Shown here: piece by piece, positions 12,462-23,738 of the stretch
Position numbering within the stretch: position 1 is the first letter of the stretch
Layout of the letters: every line of letters begins with the position of its first letter
Source: Allacma fusca
Lineage: Eukaryota; Arthropoda; Collembola; Symphypleona; Sminthuridae
Length of the DNA: 64,000 bases
Assembly (NCBI GenBank): GCA_947179485.1
Contig: OX359245.1
Span: 33,219,067 to 33,283,066 of the forward strand
Direction: 5' to 3'
Made by a program: the position numbers and the translations under genes
Notes under the pieces: model-generated
The model's database searches: none
Seen by the model: only the letters and a program-made list of their open reading frames with translations
What the model was told of the DNA's origin: nothing

Positions 12462-13275
12462 TAATGGAAAATACATGTACATCGTATATATGGCGACTTT
12501 ATAGTAAAGCGCGCTTAAGAAGGCGAGCGAAGGTTTAAAAATTCGATCTCATCATCGCCGTAGTATTTACACTAGCCCTGCACAGCCAGCTATTCCTGGC
12601 TTCGAAATGCTTCACAGTTAGTTGGTTCAGACGTATAGTACATGACTCAGAAATAGCTGACTGTGCAGTGCTAGTAGATATGTATAAACATTCAACGCAC
12701 GATACAGAGAAAGTGCTAATGGTTTAATCAGCAAGTATTAAAATATTCTAGACAAAATGATGCTGATAATGAGATGAATAAACAGCCATTGGTTTCGTCA
12801 ATGGAAAATACATACATGCCAATCGTAAATGCATGCATATTACATACCGCAAATAAGTCGGGTAGTTAGCCTTTATGATAATTGGTAATTGTAATTGCAA
12901 ACCATTAGGAACTTTCACCCTTTAAGAGGCAGAGCGAAGATTTAATTTTCATCACCGTAAAATTATGTTATCAGATAGCGGATCAAGCCACTGCTTGCGT
13001 CGATGAGTAACCCCCCTTTCCCAATAACAACACCGACGCAGTCAAATGGCATGATCGCCAGTATTAAAATTTTATTGTCGAAATAATTTTTCTTTCTAAT
13101 CGAATATTTCTTAAATGGCCTTTGCTTCTGAAATACAATTTTGTATGATTATAATCTAACATTACAGGACTTCTTTACATACACAATATATATGCCATTT
13201 GGTACTCGCGAACCCATAAAACGCGTTTAGGAGAGGGATAGAGAAGATTTAAATTCCTTTCATCAGCTTGAAAGT
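12462..13275. repeat. Diverged repeated block, three partial copies
   Basis: AATGGAAAATACAT occurs at 12463 and 12800, followed in each case by ATCGTA/ATCGTAAAT text and then GAGCGAAG.TTTAA (12525 and 12932) and a TCATCACCGTA/TCATCGCCGTA tail. A third, weaker copy has GAGAAGATTTAAATT at about 13241. Spacing is irregular (337 to 407 bases), so these are old, indel-ridden duplicates rather than a satellite. Confidence 0.4.
12571..12675. repeat. Short foldback element, about 29-bp arms
   Basis: The left arm, ACTAGCCCTGCACAGCCAGC continuing TATTCCTGG (12571-12599), pairs with the right arm at 12647-12675, whose reverse complement starts ACTAGCACTGCACAGTCAGC. Four mismatches were seen. The loop is about 47 bases. 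No flanking target duplication was found. Probably a miniature inverted-repeat element or a hairpin-forming transcript. Confidence 0.55.
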
Positions 13276-13530
13276 ATGGTATAGTGATGCAGTTACTGCG
13301 TTCGAATACATTTTTGAAGTGTCGCGTTTGAATTGCATATTTTTTTAATGGCAAAATTGTACCACAAATATCTAAAAACAGCTCCTCTTACAGGTCGGAG
13401 CTGCCCTTGAATAATGTATACAAAGATACTCGGTTTGATGGCATATCGTACAAAACTACGTTCTATTAAGCCACCTTTTGAGATTACGACTCGTTAAGAG
13501 CTACAGTATAAGGTCTTCAACCCCAGTCTA

Positions 13531-13830
13531 CCCAGTCACTCGAAATGTATAGGATCCTACATGTAAAATCTATAGGATAAAAGTATCAGCCAACTTATAA
13601 GATTTTTCTGAAGACGTCCTATGGTACTCGAACTTGCAGAAATTATGCTACACAACTTATAGGAATTTTCTAATAACTTCCTATGATACCTTTACTTATA
13701 AGAATCGCGTACAAGTTTCTGACGAGCTGAATGATTTCTATAAGATCCTATATGGCTTCTGGGATTTCTGGTTCATTTTCTCACAGAACTTGCATCCTAT
13801 AGTAATCCCATACAATTTGGAGTGACTGGG
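13531..13830. mobile_element. 300-bp MITE flanked by TA
   Basis: The left end CCCAGTCACTCGAAATGTAT (13531-13550) matches the reverse complement of the right end, CCCAGTCACTCCAAATTGTA (13811-13830), apart from one or two substitutions and an inserted T. A TA dinucleotide flanks each side (13529-13530, 13831-13832), as expected for Tc1/mariner-class insertions. The interior repeats CTTATAGGA/CTTATAAGA-like words and has no transposase. The 63-codon frame inside is not a gene. Confidence 0.75.
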
Positions 13831-14999
13831 TAATGTTCAAAGAACTGCAGCAGTAGTTCAGATACACACAGTTTAGCATGCACAAAGATACAACAGAGAT
13901 CAAATTTTCCTGGTAGTGAATGTTAACCCGTAAAACATCTGAAATTGAACAAAGTATTTGAAAAATAAAATTTAAAATTATTTGAATTAATAAGGACTGA
14001 TTTCGGGTGACGCCCACATTGTCTCTATAATTATTCCTTTTTAAGAAGCCGGAAAATCCATGAAAAATCATGCTGATTTGAGGTTGCGCGTACAGTGGCG
14101 TCAGCTACTGCAATCGTAGTAAGTTGTATGCTACTCCTACAGATATATTTATGCCAATGGTTACATATTGGCATGTTTTATCCAAGAATCTCTACCATAA
14201 TTATTATTCTTCCATGTTTTGCTGACTGTAAACAAAAATTTTATTATCGAGACTTGAAGTTTACTGTGAATTTGATTCGCAAAAACGTTTCCGATACAAG
14301 CATCAAAGTTAATTAACATTTTTCTTTTGAAATCTCTAAAAACTTTCTGCATTGTTTAACTTATCTATTTGCCGCGACCAAAAGTTGAAGTGGGCCAATA
14401 AAAAATCTGCATCAATAAAAAGAATTTGCTTCGAAATGGGGGAGTTTAGTGCTTTAGCTCAGTAATTAGCCCTTTAATATGGGACAGCGAGGTTAGTTCA
14501 AAATAGCTGAGACATTTTGTAACAACAAAAGATGCAACTTTGATTAAAAGAAAATGTGGTCTACATTTTCTTTGCCTGAAGACAAAAATATTTTGCACAA
14601 TATTCCATTTTGAATATCCACCTGGTTCGAAAAGTGGGTGCCATCTCTACATGTAGGGGTTGCAACCAGGTAAAATACAGTCTTTCATGGGGAATCATTT
14701 AATACAAATTTTGTCCTCCCGGGTCACGAATTGCGGTTTCAGAAACTGGAAATGTCAGCCAAGGCTTAAAGATTCCTTTTTTAAAGAATATTGTTTCAAT
14801 AATGCCATATTTATATTGGTACTCCTAAACGCAATTTGGTACAAGGAAAGATGATGTTGAACTCGTACGAATCCTCATGAAATTTACTACAAACAACTAT
14901 GCGCGAAAAATTCACGTTCAGAAACTCTCCTTTGTGTATCTTTGATCCTGACACGATTAATTTTCCCAATTTTCCCTTGTTCTCTGTTCATACAGGTCT
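13831..14999. other. Intergenic, no gene seen
   Basis: Frames of up to 96 codons on both strands overlap each other and show no domain. At 14449-14495 there is a weak tRNA-like pair of motifs (TAGCTCAGTAATTAGC and GGTTAGTTCAAA) that does not fold as a tRNA. Confidence 0.45.
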
Positions 15000-15310
15000 A
15001 GTCCACACTTTTTAATGCAGAGATCTTCTCAATAGCTCCCTAGAAAATCCATAAAATTTCCTACAAATATCTAAGTGTGCACAAGAAGTTTCTAAAAAAT
15101 ACGGTGCTGATATAAACGATGAAGGCTCAACTCAAAATCTGTAAAGTATTCCAACCTTGGCTCACGTCCGTGACCCCTGTGAACTTAAAAAGTGACCGAG
15201 GTCAATGAAACAAATTTTATAAAACCTGACAAGGAATGTGCAACAAACTGGGGGAATCAAATACTTCATGCGCTATTCCCTTGTATGGGCTAGAGGGAGA
15301 AAAAGGCTAT
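15000..15310 (+). repeat. Dispersed repeat family, copy 1
   Basis: Shares ordered motifs with 49480-49800 (same strand) and 50785-51075 (opposite strand): ATAGCTCCCT.GAAAATC, ATAAAATTTCCTA, GTGACC, GAGGTCAATGAAACAAATTT and CAAACTGGGGGAATCAA. Word order is the same in all three copies, with indels between. Non-coding. Confidence 0.7.
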
Positions 15311-16320
15311 GATACACCATGCGTAAAAATTTGCTATGTACTATGAAATACTGGAGTAAATGTAGGTTCATTTGCCTATAATTTTTAATGCACCTGTAGT
15401 CCTGTTGTCAAATGGTCCATTGTGTTTTTAACCTTGAGCGTATAATTATCCGATTCTTTTATTTTTTATAAAAATGTGTGTAAATTATTCATAATGGTAA
15501 TAATCATAACAGTGATTACACGACCTACCATACTATTATTACTATTATTTATTGATTGAGATTAAACGTCTAGCCTCCATAAATATGTTTTGACAAACCA
15601 GAACCCACTATAGTGTTAGTCAGAAATATACTTTTGAATTATCAAGAAAAATTACACCACTCATTTTGTTATGTTCAGTATAGACTGGGATGTAGGAAAC
15701 GACATGGCATGATATAGGAAATGATCAGAACGATCCATTCCCGATTTTTAAAACATTTTTGATTATGATCATGGATCATTAATCTTGAATGCTTGATCAT
15801 TCAAGTATGTATAATTACATTTGTATTTTTGTAAGAGCTGATCATAGTGAGACTCCAGTAGGATCCCAAACCTGTATTCCCAGTTATGTACTTACACACG
15901 TGTGTGCACTGAAAACATTTGATATTTTTCCATGTTAATAGCAAGGTCTAAATATGTATATTTCCTAGTGTTTTGTTCCAATACTGTATAAAGGATGTCG
16001 TTGGAGCTAATAATAACATTCCAGTTTTTCTGGTGAGCAAGTTTTTAATCAGTAATTTCTGGAAAAATGAGAGCTAAAAAATAAAGCAGCAGCCAATGTT
16101 CGAGCTTTGTTGCTACCTTTCTAGCCACAGTGTTCAAGTGATATTGTTGATTACTACAGCGTTTAACATTTCATGAAGGTTAATTGCACAGCATTACATA
16201 CTCTCCAATGCTACGTTCCGGGCAGTTCTTTGTATCTATTGCAAAGCTTTAAAAATATTTTAATTCTGAAAAAATCATTACTTTCCGTGTTCTCGGCGTC
16301 TCTCTCAAAATTTTGTCAAA
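15311..16320. other. Upstream region of the secreted CRAL-TRIO gene
   Basis: No coding exon seen. A TATAAAG at 15987-15993 lies 328 bases before the ATG at 16321 and is the only obvious TATA-type candidate. It would imply a 5' leader of about 300 bases. AT-rich text with several TGATCA/GATCAT repeats lies at 15720-15800. Confidence 0.4.
15987..15993 (+). promoter_or_regulatory. Possible TATA box
   Basis: TATAAAG about 328 bases upstream of the start codon at 16321. It is a plausible core promoter for the secreted CRAL-TRIO gene, but such words are common by chance in AT-rich DNA. Confidence 0.25.
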
Positions 16321-18200
16321 ATGAATAAACCATTATTAAAAAGTGTCTTTATATGTCTGTTACTACAATACTCAGTAGTTTTAGCGACTGAACTGGAGTT
16401 AAATAATACGGAGATTGCTTTGAATGTAAGGTTTTGATACAATGTAAATATTATATTTTTATCACATGTTCAGTTTAATATTTAAATTATGTAAATATTG
16501 TCAACTTATGTTCATTTTCACATGGTACTAATATACGCTGGATGTAATACAGTTACTGGAAGATTTGGATAACTGGGAAGCTCCGAAGGACGTTCAATCC
16601 TTCCGATACTACTTGACCGGGGTGGATGATGAGTGCAGACCAAGTGGGTCAAGATGAATATACACAATAATTTACAAAATCCACAAAAATTTCTTAATAT
16701 TCACTAATAGTGCTAGTAAATTAAAAACATTTTAAATTTTTAATCCAGTATTCATAAGGGATGCCGATTGCGAATGATCTGGTCCGGACTATTTATAGTT
16801 GTACGTTATTGATCTGGTACAAGATTTTTATGGTCTGATCAAACACTTGCACCAGACCAGAAACAATTGGTCCAGTATCAGGACCAGAAAGGATAAGGCC
16901 TATGGTCATAAAATTAATTATTACGTAAATGGTCTTTGGTCCGATCTGGTCCGAAAAACTGGACCACACCAATGACCTGGTCTGAGCTTTGAACCAGACC
17001 AATGACCTGGTCTGAGCTTTGAACCAGACCAATGACCTGGTCTGAGCTTTGAACCGGACCAATGATTTATTCTGAGCTTTGATCCGGACCAATGATCTAT
17101 TCTGAGCTTTGAACCTGACAAATTTCATACCATCGGGATTAGACCAGACTAATGACCTGGTCTGTTGTGGTTTGAACCGGGCCAGTTTTATAACATCAGG
17201 ATCAGACCATTCCTAATCGTCCATATATGGTCCGGTTCTGGATTTGAATTGTCCGGTCGAATCCAACAATTAGACCATACCAGTCGAAATAGGTCCGATA
17301 TCAGGACCAGAAATTTTTTAATAATTTTATGAATTCCTGTTGAACATAAAAAAAAGTTTAGATTTCTTCTGGGTCAGGGCCCGAATTTTAGTCTGGTCTG
17401 GTCCAAAAACCTGGGCAAGACCAGACGACCTCTTTCCCTAATGCCCTCTATACAATGACATTACCAACTTGACTTAGGTTTTCAAACCTCTGCAATCTTC
17501 CCCTGTTTTCAGTTTGGATTTGTGACGTTGGAAAATGGAACGTGAGAAAGCATGTGGAACAGGGACATGATGGGAAACTAGCGTTGGCAAAATATTTATC
17601 ACAGGCCGTCCAGAACATTCGAAAAAGTTACAATGTCAATGCAACGGGTTGTGGGACCTCGGAACAATTTGTTATAATAATGGATATGGACAATTTTGAT
17701 TACTGGCAACTATTGTCTGCAGAAAGTAAGTAATATCTATTTCACTTTCCCGGTCAACCGACACTATTATAACTTCATATAGCTTCTTATTAAATTCCAT
17801 TTTCTGTTTAATATAAATTTTCAGCTGTAGAATTTACACTACGAATGTTAGGAGGCTTGTTTCCAGTGTTGGTCAGAGCACTGCATAGTGGATACATTAT
17901 TAACAGTGAGTGTGTTCCTAAAGTAAAAATAATATTTCTGACTATATATACGTACATACATAGCTGCTAATATTATAAAATTGTTATAAATATATATTTT
18001 ATTCAATTGCAGCTAACGCCGCAGCTGAGAGTTTAATTAATATTGTGAAGCCTATCTTTGGCTCAATCCTGGAGAGGGTCGATGTCTATGGTAATTACAA
18101 GTCTGCGTGGTTGCCAAAATTACTGAAAAGACTACCCCGGGACCAACTACCCCCAAAATATGGGGGGTCAAAAAATGTTCCTTTAAAAGTTTTTGGTTAG
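16321..18200 (+). CDS. Secreted CRAL-TRIO (SEC14-like) lipid-binding protein
   Basis: Five exons: 16321-16425, 16553-16643, 17513-17725, 17825-17905 and 18013-18200. They join in phase to 225 residues. Residues 1-22 are a signal peptide (basic start, core VFICLLLQYSVVLA). Residues 41-65 (NWEAPKDVQSFRYYLTGVDD, then ECRP) match the linker that precedes the SEC14 pocket. IWICDVGKWNVRKHVEQG begins the CRAL-TRIO domain, FVIIMDMDNFDYW carries the central strand, and VDVYGNYKSAWLPKLLKRLP followed by DQLPPKYGG is the closing signature. There is no N-terminal CRAL_TRIO_N helical bundle and no GOLD domain, so the protein is a pocket-only form sent into the secretory route. The family binds hydrophobic ligands; here an extracellular or luminal carrier is inferred. 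Intron 2 uses a weak donor (GTGGGT) and contains a 30-bp repeat array. A polyadenylation signal lies at 18350. Confidence 0.9.
16740..17440. repeat. Motif-array repeat element in intron 2 (GGTCTGG/CCGGACC)
   Basis: Dense iterations of CTGGTCC/GGACCAG in both orientations fill about 700 bases of the intron. A clean tandem array of five 30-bp units lies inside it, marked by TCTGAGCTTT at 16981, 17011, 17041, 17071 and 17101. The outer parts (TAAGGGATGCCGATT at 16755 and, in reverse complement, TTAGGGAAAGAGG near 17430) are only loosely similar, and no target duplication was found. The layout resembles the three hAT-type elements elsewhere in the window. On the minus strand the array is open in two frames as a 10-residue repeat, but that is a consequence of the 30-base period. 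Confidence 0.6.
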
Positions 18201-18349
18201 AATGACAAGAATGTACTTTTAAAATTACCTATAAATGCATATGTACAATCCCGTATTGTCCCTCCGGCTATTTACTAACCAGCCTGTGTGAGCAAATTAA
18301 ACCAAATAGTGAGCAACTATCCCTGTTGCTCTAGATATAATTATAATTA

Positions 18350-18355
18350 AATAAA
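18350..18355 (+). terminator. Polyadenylation signal AATAAA
   Basis: AATAAA 150 bases after the stop of the secreted CRAL-TRIO gene, in AT-rich sequence. A canonical hexamer at a sensible distance. Confidence 0.5.
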
Positions 18356-20410
18356 TTTATAAGAATTTAAATCTGAATTTCTCCCAGGAAATTATTTCGA
18401 TCACATTATTACGGAAAAAATCCAAAAAAAACTTTATGTATTAGTACAAATTGCAATCTCAAATGGTTGACTGTCAGTTGTGAATGTAATTTTTGGGTAA
18501 CTCGTCCAAGAATGTCTCACCCTTTGCATCAGGTCAGAGCCCACAGAACATGTGAGTGATATATCAATTACTCAAGAATCCTAATTTGTATACCTACACA
18601 TAATGATCGGAGGATTGTTTTTAGAAAATCTGAGAAAATTATTACGATAATTTGAATTATGACTTAAAAGTAAAAGTGAGAAAAATCTCCCTCCAAAATT
18701 AATATTTCCCTTTAAAATATTCCAAGAATATTTCTGAAATATTCCCAGTACAATTTCAATCCACCCGGCCCACATTTGCACGTAATAAAATCCTCCTCGC
18801 CCAAAGAACTAAAAATGTTCAAGTGATAATAAAAACAATAAAAAAAGAGGAATCGTGATATGACATTCCTTCACTTCACAAGAAGCCTCCAAGCTGTTCA
18901 TCTCCCTCGTCCAGCTCAGTCTTTTATTACGTCCTGACAACTCGGTTCTCTTTGAACATTTAATTTCACTGACAATGCCAGCGTCTTAAATGGGATCAAT
19001 TGTCTCTCTCCCAGTCCAATTTCATGACTTGCGAGTCAGTTGATCATTTCATTGTGTTTCCCCGTTCCTTCAAATTTTTTGCTCCCTTGCATTTAAATCC
19101 CCTCTCTGTAGAATTTCCTTATGATTTTTTCCTCTTCTCAAATATATACATAGCACATATCTACATATATATACACATATACCTAGCCAGGTAAAAGATC
19201 CAAGAGAGGGTACATTTCTTATAAATGAACTTTTAAAATTAATTTCATAAATGATTGTTGAGAGGGATGAGACCGTGAAACTACATCCTATGTCATAATT
19301 CGTTGACCTCAATTTTCCTGGAAAGTAATCGTTTCAAAGGATTATTCCCTCTCTATGAGTTGACTTTTGGTCATAGAAAATCTGCAAGAGTTAAATGAAT
19401 TGTGTATATGTACATATGTATTTAGATAATATACGTCCTATTAAATACTAGATATCCCAATGGGGCTGAGATTTTTGAAAGGGAAAAATTTATACACAAG
19501 ACCCAATTATAATTGTGAAGCGTAACTTTTGGAATGATGATCAATTTGAGTAGAAATTACCCTGTAATGAGTCCTGAGAGGAGTGATGGATGCCACAAAT
19601 TATGTTATTTTGCAAACAAATAAAAAACCTCAATTAATGTCATTATGGATGTTGTTGCTGTAACGTTCCCTCATAGTGTATGATTTATACCCCGCTGGTG
19701 ATCATGTTGTTCTTGCGTAAAAGAAGGACAAGGTTGTACAATTGATATGCATTTACGCATGTACTAGTGTCTTTTGAAGAGTTATATATTTTTTAAAGGG
19801 GGTTGGAGCTCCGTCCGAGCTCCCTTTTTTTTATATGTACTCCTTTGATTTTCAATGGGAATTAATTTTATGACAATTTCCCATTCTCTCTTTCGCTTGA
19901 TAATAATCCACATATATGGGATATGGCATAGGGCACTTGGATATATATCAAGGTAGATGCTATCAAAGTACGTACAATTTGTCTCGACACACACACACAA
20001 ACACACATAGACATTGGTATATGTCCCAAAGTACATGTAATACAGGAGAGGATGAGGAAAGCTGTTAAGTAATTGACTCTTTTGCTTGGAGATGAGAGAA
20101 AAAAACGTTTTTTATTTCTCTCTCTCTCTCTCACTCTCTCTCTCTCACTCACTCTGACTTCTTTTGTATTACTAAAAGTATGCGAAGTGGATATATAGAA
20201 TGAACATTGAAGACAGTTCATTTTTTGCTCTTCTTTTACAGTTCACAAGATGACTTGCAATTGTCTGTCTTTTATTACAAGTCCAACTCTTTTGCTTGCC
20301 GTAATTTGCTCTTGCTTTTCCTTTCGAGCGCATCCCTAAAAATTCCTCATCGTCTTCTTAACTTGGACTATTTAAGATTGAGGTGAGGAGATTAAAGTAC
20401 AGGACTGAAC
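18356..20410. other. Intergenic with simple repeats, no gene seen
   Basis: Contains a CA-rich run on the plus strand (about 19986-20008) and a CT microsatellite (about 20118-20155) with interspersed ACTC. These produce low-complexity frames that are not genes. Clusters of ATATAC/CATATA lie at about 19140-19190. No domain-bearing exon found. Confidence 0.55.
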
Positions 20411-22354
20411 ATGAGGATTCTTCTGGTTTTTGGGATGTTCCTTCCGGGATTCGTGCTCCCGGTCCAGTATCTTTACTTCCCGGTACCGGTCCCGGCCGTT
20501 GGGAGGTGGAGGATGGGGGATGGGGTTCAATTTCAAGTGAGGAACACTCAGGATGGCTCTTATCACTTTGGATATGATACAGGTAATTATTTTTAATTAT
20601 AATCAAAATTTTCTCCAGTAAAATTTTAAACAAAATTGCCATAGAATTTATGGGATTTATTTTTTGAATATTGTAAAGCCAAGGCTAATTCAAACATGAA
20701 TTTCGGTTGGAAATTTAGGATTCCCAAAATTTTGGACCGAAAATAATTAAATTTTTTGAAGAAACGACAGTAATTTTTTTTAGATTGCCAAAATTGGATA
20801 TTTCTTTGGCAAATTAAAATTTAGCTGTTTTGAATTTAGGTTTTTTATAACAGTTTTAGTGAGCACCAAAATGTTTTTTCCAAGGATTGTATGGCTTGGT
20901 AAAAATTTAGAATTTTCACAAAATTTGACATGGTAGCTTGTACAAAATTAAGTGCATATCTTATTACTAATATATACGGGGAAAAGTGAGAATTTTTTCA
21001 AAATTTGATAATTCAATGAAAGCGTTTCATGAAAATGTAAAGGATGAATTTTGCTGAAAAAATGTGCTGAAAAGGCTCAAAATCCCTCAATGGCTTTATT
21101 GATGAAGATGTTTTTTTTTGCAAATGCTTCGTATAGTTGCATATAGTTTGGGGAAATTTTGTTGAAAGGCTATATTCTATATTTGTGGGTAAATAAATCC
21201 TTGGATTTTTATTTGAGTCAAAGTTCGCCGCGTAAACAACATTTTACAACTTGGTAAAAAAAAATTCGTACTCGGGTAATAAATGTCAGGGAAAAAAATT
21301 AGCATGAGGTGTCTCAATTTTGAATGAAATCCCCAATGGTTGCGAATCATATCAACGTTTTAACTTTTGAGCATCAAGTAGATATAGATAGATACATAAT
21401 TGTCATATAGCTTGTTCCACTCAAGAGATAGGAAAACAGCAGTCTGCACTCAAAAACCCCTTTATGACGTGCACAAACCCAGAGATTTCCCTCATGATTT
21501 TTTCAGCATCCCCGTCTGAACATCTTTATAGCTTTATATACTGTTGTTGTTAAATGACATTTATGACGCAAGATCTGCACATCCGTGCATACATAGGAGC
21601 TGGTTGGGAAACCCAAATAGGTCATTAATAGTGAGGTGGCTATTAAAAGAGATCCGGTTTGGAAGAGTCTGAAGGGTGAGAGTCCATAGGAGCCAATCAT
21701 TTTAATTACATATCTCAGCTCAGCTAATTCCTCCAATCCGCCTCCAAAACAGTTGAAGTATTTAAAAATGCCAATGATTCTTACAATTTATGGATGAGAC
21801 AATATTCCTAGACTCAAAGAGTTTCCCCAACGAGTCTGCCTCGGCAGTCATAGGACGGTGATAATATATATATTTGGGTACACGCATAAAAAATGTTTTC
21901 TGTCCTGGTTGAGGCAAAACGACTGCAACTGTTTGTAATTTTTCAGGAACGGACTACGACCACTCCTACCGCGAGGAGACTCGCGATGCCAATGGGCGAG
22001 TCGAAGGACGCTATGGATACATTGACCCAAATGGGATTCTCAGGACCGTTGAGTACATCGCGGATGAGAAAGGTTTTCGGTTAGTTTTTCCCCTTTCAGC
22101 ACCTCCCCCTCTTAAAAAATTCTGGCAAAATTAAATATTTTGCACATATTTGATACTATTTGCATTTTTGCGTAAAATGTTTTCACGTACAGAAATTTTT
22201 TAAAAAACATTTGTTAAAATTTTCCAGAACCCGTTCCGCCGACCATGTACTTTTTGACAACTCGAACATCCAGGTGATCGGCCCAATCCCGAAGCCCGTA
22301 TCCCGCAAGGTGTACAACAAAGAGATCAAGTCTGATTTCAGCCCTCAATTCTGA
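20411..22354 (+). CDS. RR-type cuticle protein
   Basis: Three exons: 20411-20582, 21947-22079 and 22228-22354, joined in phase to 143 residues. Residues 1 to about 18 form a signal peptide (MRILLVFGMFLPGFVLPV). A short aromatic and proline-rich stretch (YLYFPVPVPAVGRW) follows. The Rebers-Riddiford chitin-binding domain covers about 41-103: GSYHFGYDTG, then YREETRDANGRVEGRYGYID and NGILRTVEYIADEKGFR, a close match to the RR-1 form. The C-terminal tail (104-143) is polar. Family role: a structural protein that binds chitin fibres in the exoskeleton after secretion by epidermis. Intron 1 is long (1.36 kb) and falls inside the RR domain, just after YDTG. Splice sites are GTAATT/TTTCAG and GTTAGT/TTCCAG. 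Confidence 0.95.
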
Positions 22355-22653
22355 TTCCTATTTGATAGAGTGGAGTCTCAGCGCCATCTAGTATCGCGTT
22401 TGCAGCCAAATATGGAGCGTACTATAAAGCTAGAGGGAGGGCCCTGCTAGACCAAGGGGGATTTTATTCTAATACCAAATTTTTGTTAAACCTATCACTG
22501 CCATGTGAACTTGATGAGTTTATGTTTACTTTGTTATGTTTCACATTTAATTATTATGTAAGGGCACTTCCGCAACTACTTTAATAATTATTATTATTAT
22601 AGTTACCACAATTTAGGATATTAGGGGGACTGGATGGGATTATAAATGCATGT
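22355..22653. other. 3' flank of the cuticle gene
   Basis: Non-coding AT-rich sequence. An AATAAA lies further on at 22696-22701, 342 bases past the stop, and could serve as polyadenylation signal for the cuticle gene. It falls within the minus-strand open frame that follows. Confidence 0.4.
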
Positions 22654-23052
22654 CTAAGTTGTTATCTTTTTACAAGGCGTAGCTTCAAAGTGTGGAATAA
22701 ATGATTGTTGGGTGATAGTGTTTCCTAAAATACGCAGAAAATAATTTCCTTCTAAAATACCTTTAGTTAAAATAATAGTAGCATTCGGTATTTGAATACG
22801 TTTACGTACACACAAATTTTGTCCATATTTTAAGGAACAAACGAATACGCTTGCATGTGGTTGTTTTATTTTGATCCTGGGACGCTGCGCTATACGCCTA
22901 TGTGTGAAAGGACTTGTGTCTTGTACATTTAATTCACGTGTAACTTTATTGATACGGTCGGTAAATTCTAAATATGCGATAAATTTGTGCAGAGGGATTT
23001 GTACCATTGTCCCTGGTAATCTGGGTATCAATCTTGTGGAATTATTTGTTGT
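22654..23052 (-). CDS. Unrecognised open frame, possible gene fragment
   Basis: The minus strand stays open for 133 codons from just after a TAG at 23053-23055 to the stop at 22654. The first in-frame ATG is about 31 codons in. Composition is protein-like: many Arg codons of the CGT type, mixed charged stretches (THRRIAQRPRIKIKQPHASV) and alternating hydrophobic stretches (NATIILTKGILEGNYFLRIL). No intron signals and no family I recognise. It may be a decayed mobile or foreign gene. A frame this long is borderline by chance at this base composition, so it could also be noise. Confidence 0.25.
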   Translation of the reverse strand, partial: TTNNSTRLIPRLPGTMVQIPLHKFIAYLEFTDRINKVTRELNVQDTSPFTHRRIAQRPRIKIKQPHASVFVCSLKYGQNLCVRKRIQIPNATIILTKGILEGNYFLRILGNTITQQSFIPHFEATPCKKITT

Positions 23053-23738
23053 CTATACGTCCTCTATCACTTAGGCTGGCCTCACACGTGGAAGCGAATC
23101 TATCACAACGAGAAGAATCAACGATGCATATCGAAACTCATAAAATAATTTCAAGTGGAAATTTAATGGCTCTAAAGTTATCTCATATCAGGAAACTACT
23201 ATTACATGTAATAGCTGAGTGTAAACAAATAATCCGGACGATAAAATACGACAGAAACATACAAGCATTGCGATTCTGAATTGTATAGGGAAATATTAAT
23301 GTACAGATAGGCATTTTATGACCCTACAAAAATTATTCAATCTCAAAACTTGTGTTTACACAGGGATGAGGAATTTTAAATACCAGAAAACATCAGCTTT
23401 TGGGATGACTGAAGCAAGAGTGGCTCCATGCAGTATGTCTGCTGGCTTCAAAATCTCATTGAAATTCTATATGCGATAAATGAGCTTAAATCTTATCTCC
23501 TTCAAATTTAATCTTAATAGAGCAAGCAGCTTACAGAGTGCTGGCAGTGCCTTTAAAATGTACAATCGTTGTAATGAGACGGGAAAATTTTACAGCCATG
23601 AGTGAAATATTGAACTGAAGTTTCTGTACAAATATTTTAAATATTAAAATAGGTTTTAGAACTTAAAGGAAATTTTTTTTGAAGATATATTTGAAAATTT
23701 TTACACTGTTCGTTAAGACAAATATCTTGATACACAAA
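23053..23738. other. Upstream region of the SLC5 transporter gene
   Basis: No supported exon. The frame of the first SLC5 exon extends upstream to another ATG at 23679, which would add 20 residues (MKIYLKIFTLFVKTNILIHK). The family N-terminus begins close to the second ATG, so that is preferred. Confidence 0.45.

Noticed and set aside
14447..14500. Possible tRNA gene (TAGCTCAGTAATTAGC plus GGTTAGTTCAAA)
   Set aside because: Acceptor and T stems do not pair and the B box is poor.
16793..17128. 111-codon minus-strand frame with a 10-residue repeat
   Set aside because: It is the translation of the 30-bp DNA array inside an intron; it is open in two frames at once, as expected for a period divisible by three.
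20358..20642. Minus-strand and alternative-frame readings over the first cuticle exon
   Set aside because: Shadows of the RR cuticle protein exon, whose frame is fixed by the RR domain and the splice phases.
23679..23738. Upstream ATG adding 20 residues to the SLC5 protein
   Set aside because: The added stretch is hydrophobic and AT-derived, and the family normally starts close to the conserved first membrane segment; the ATG at 23739 fits better.
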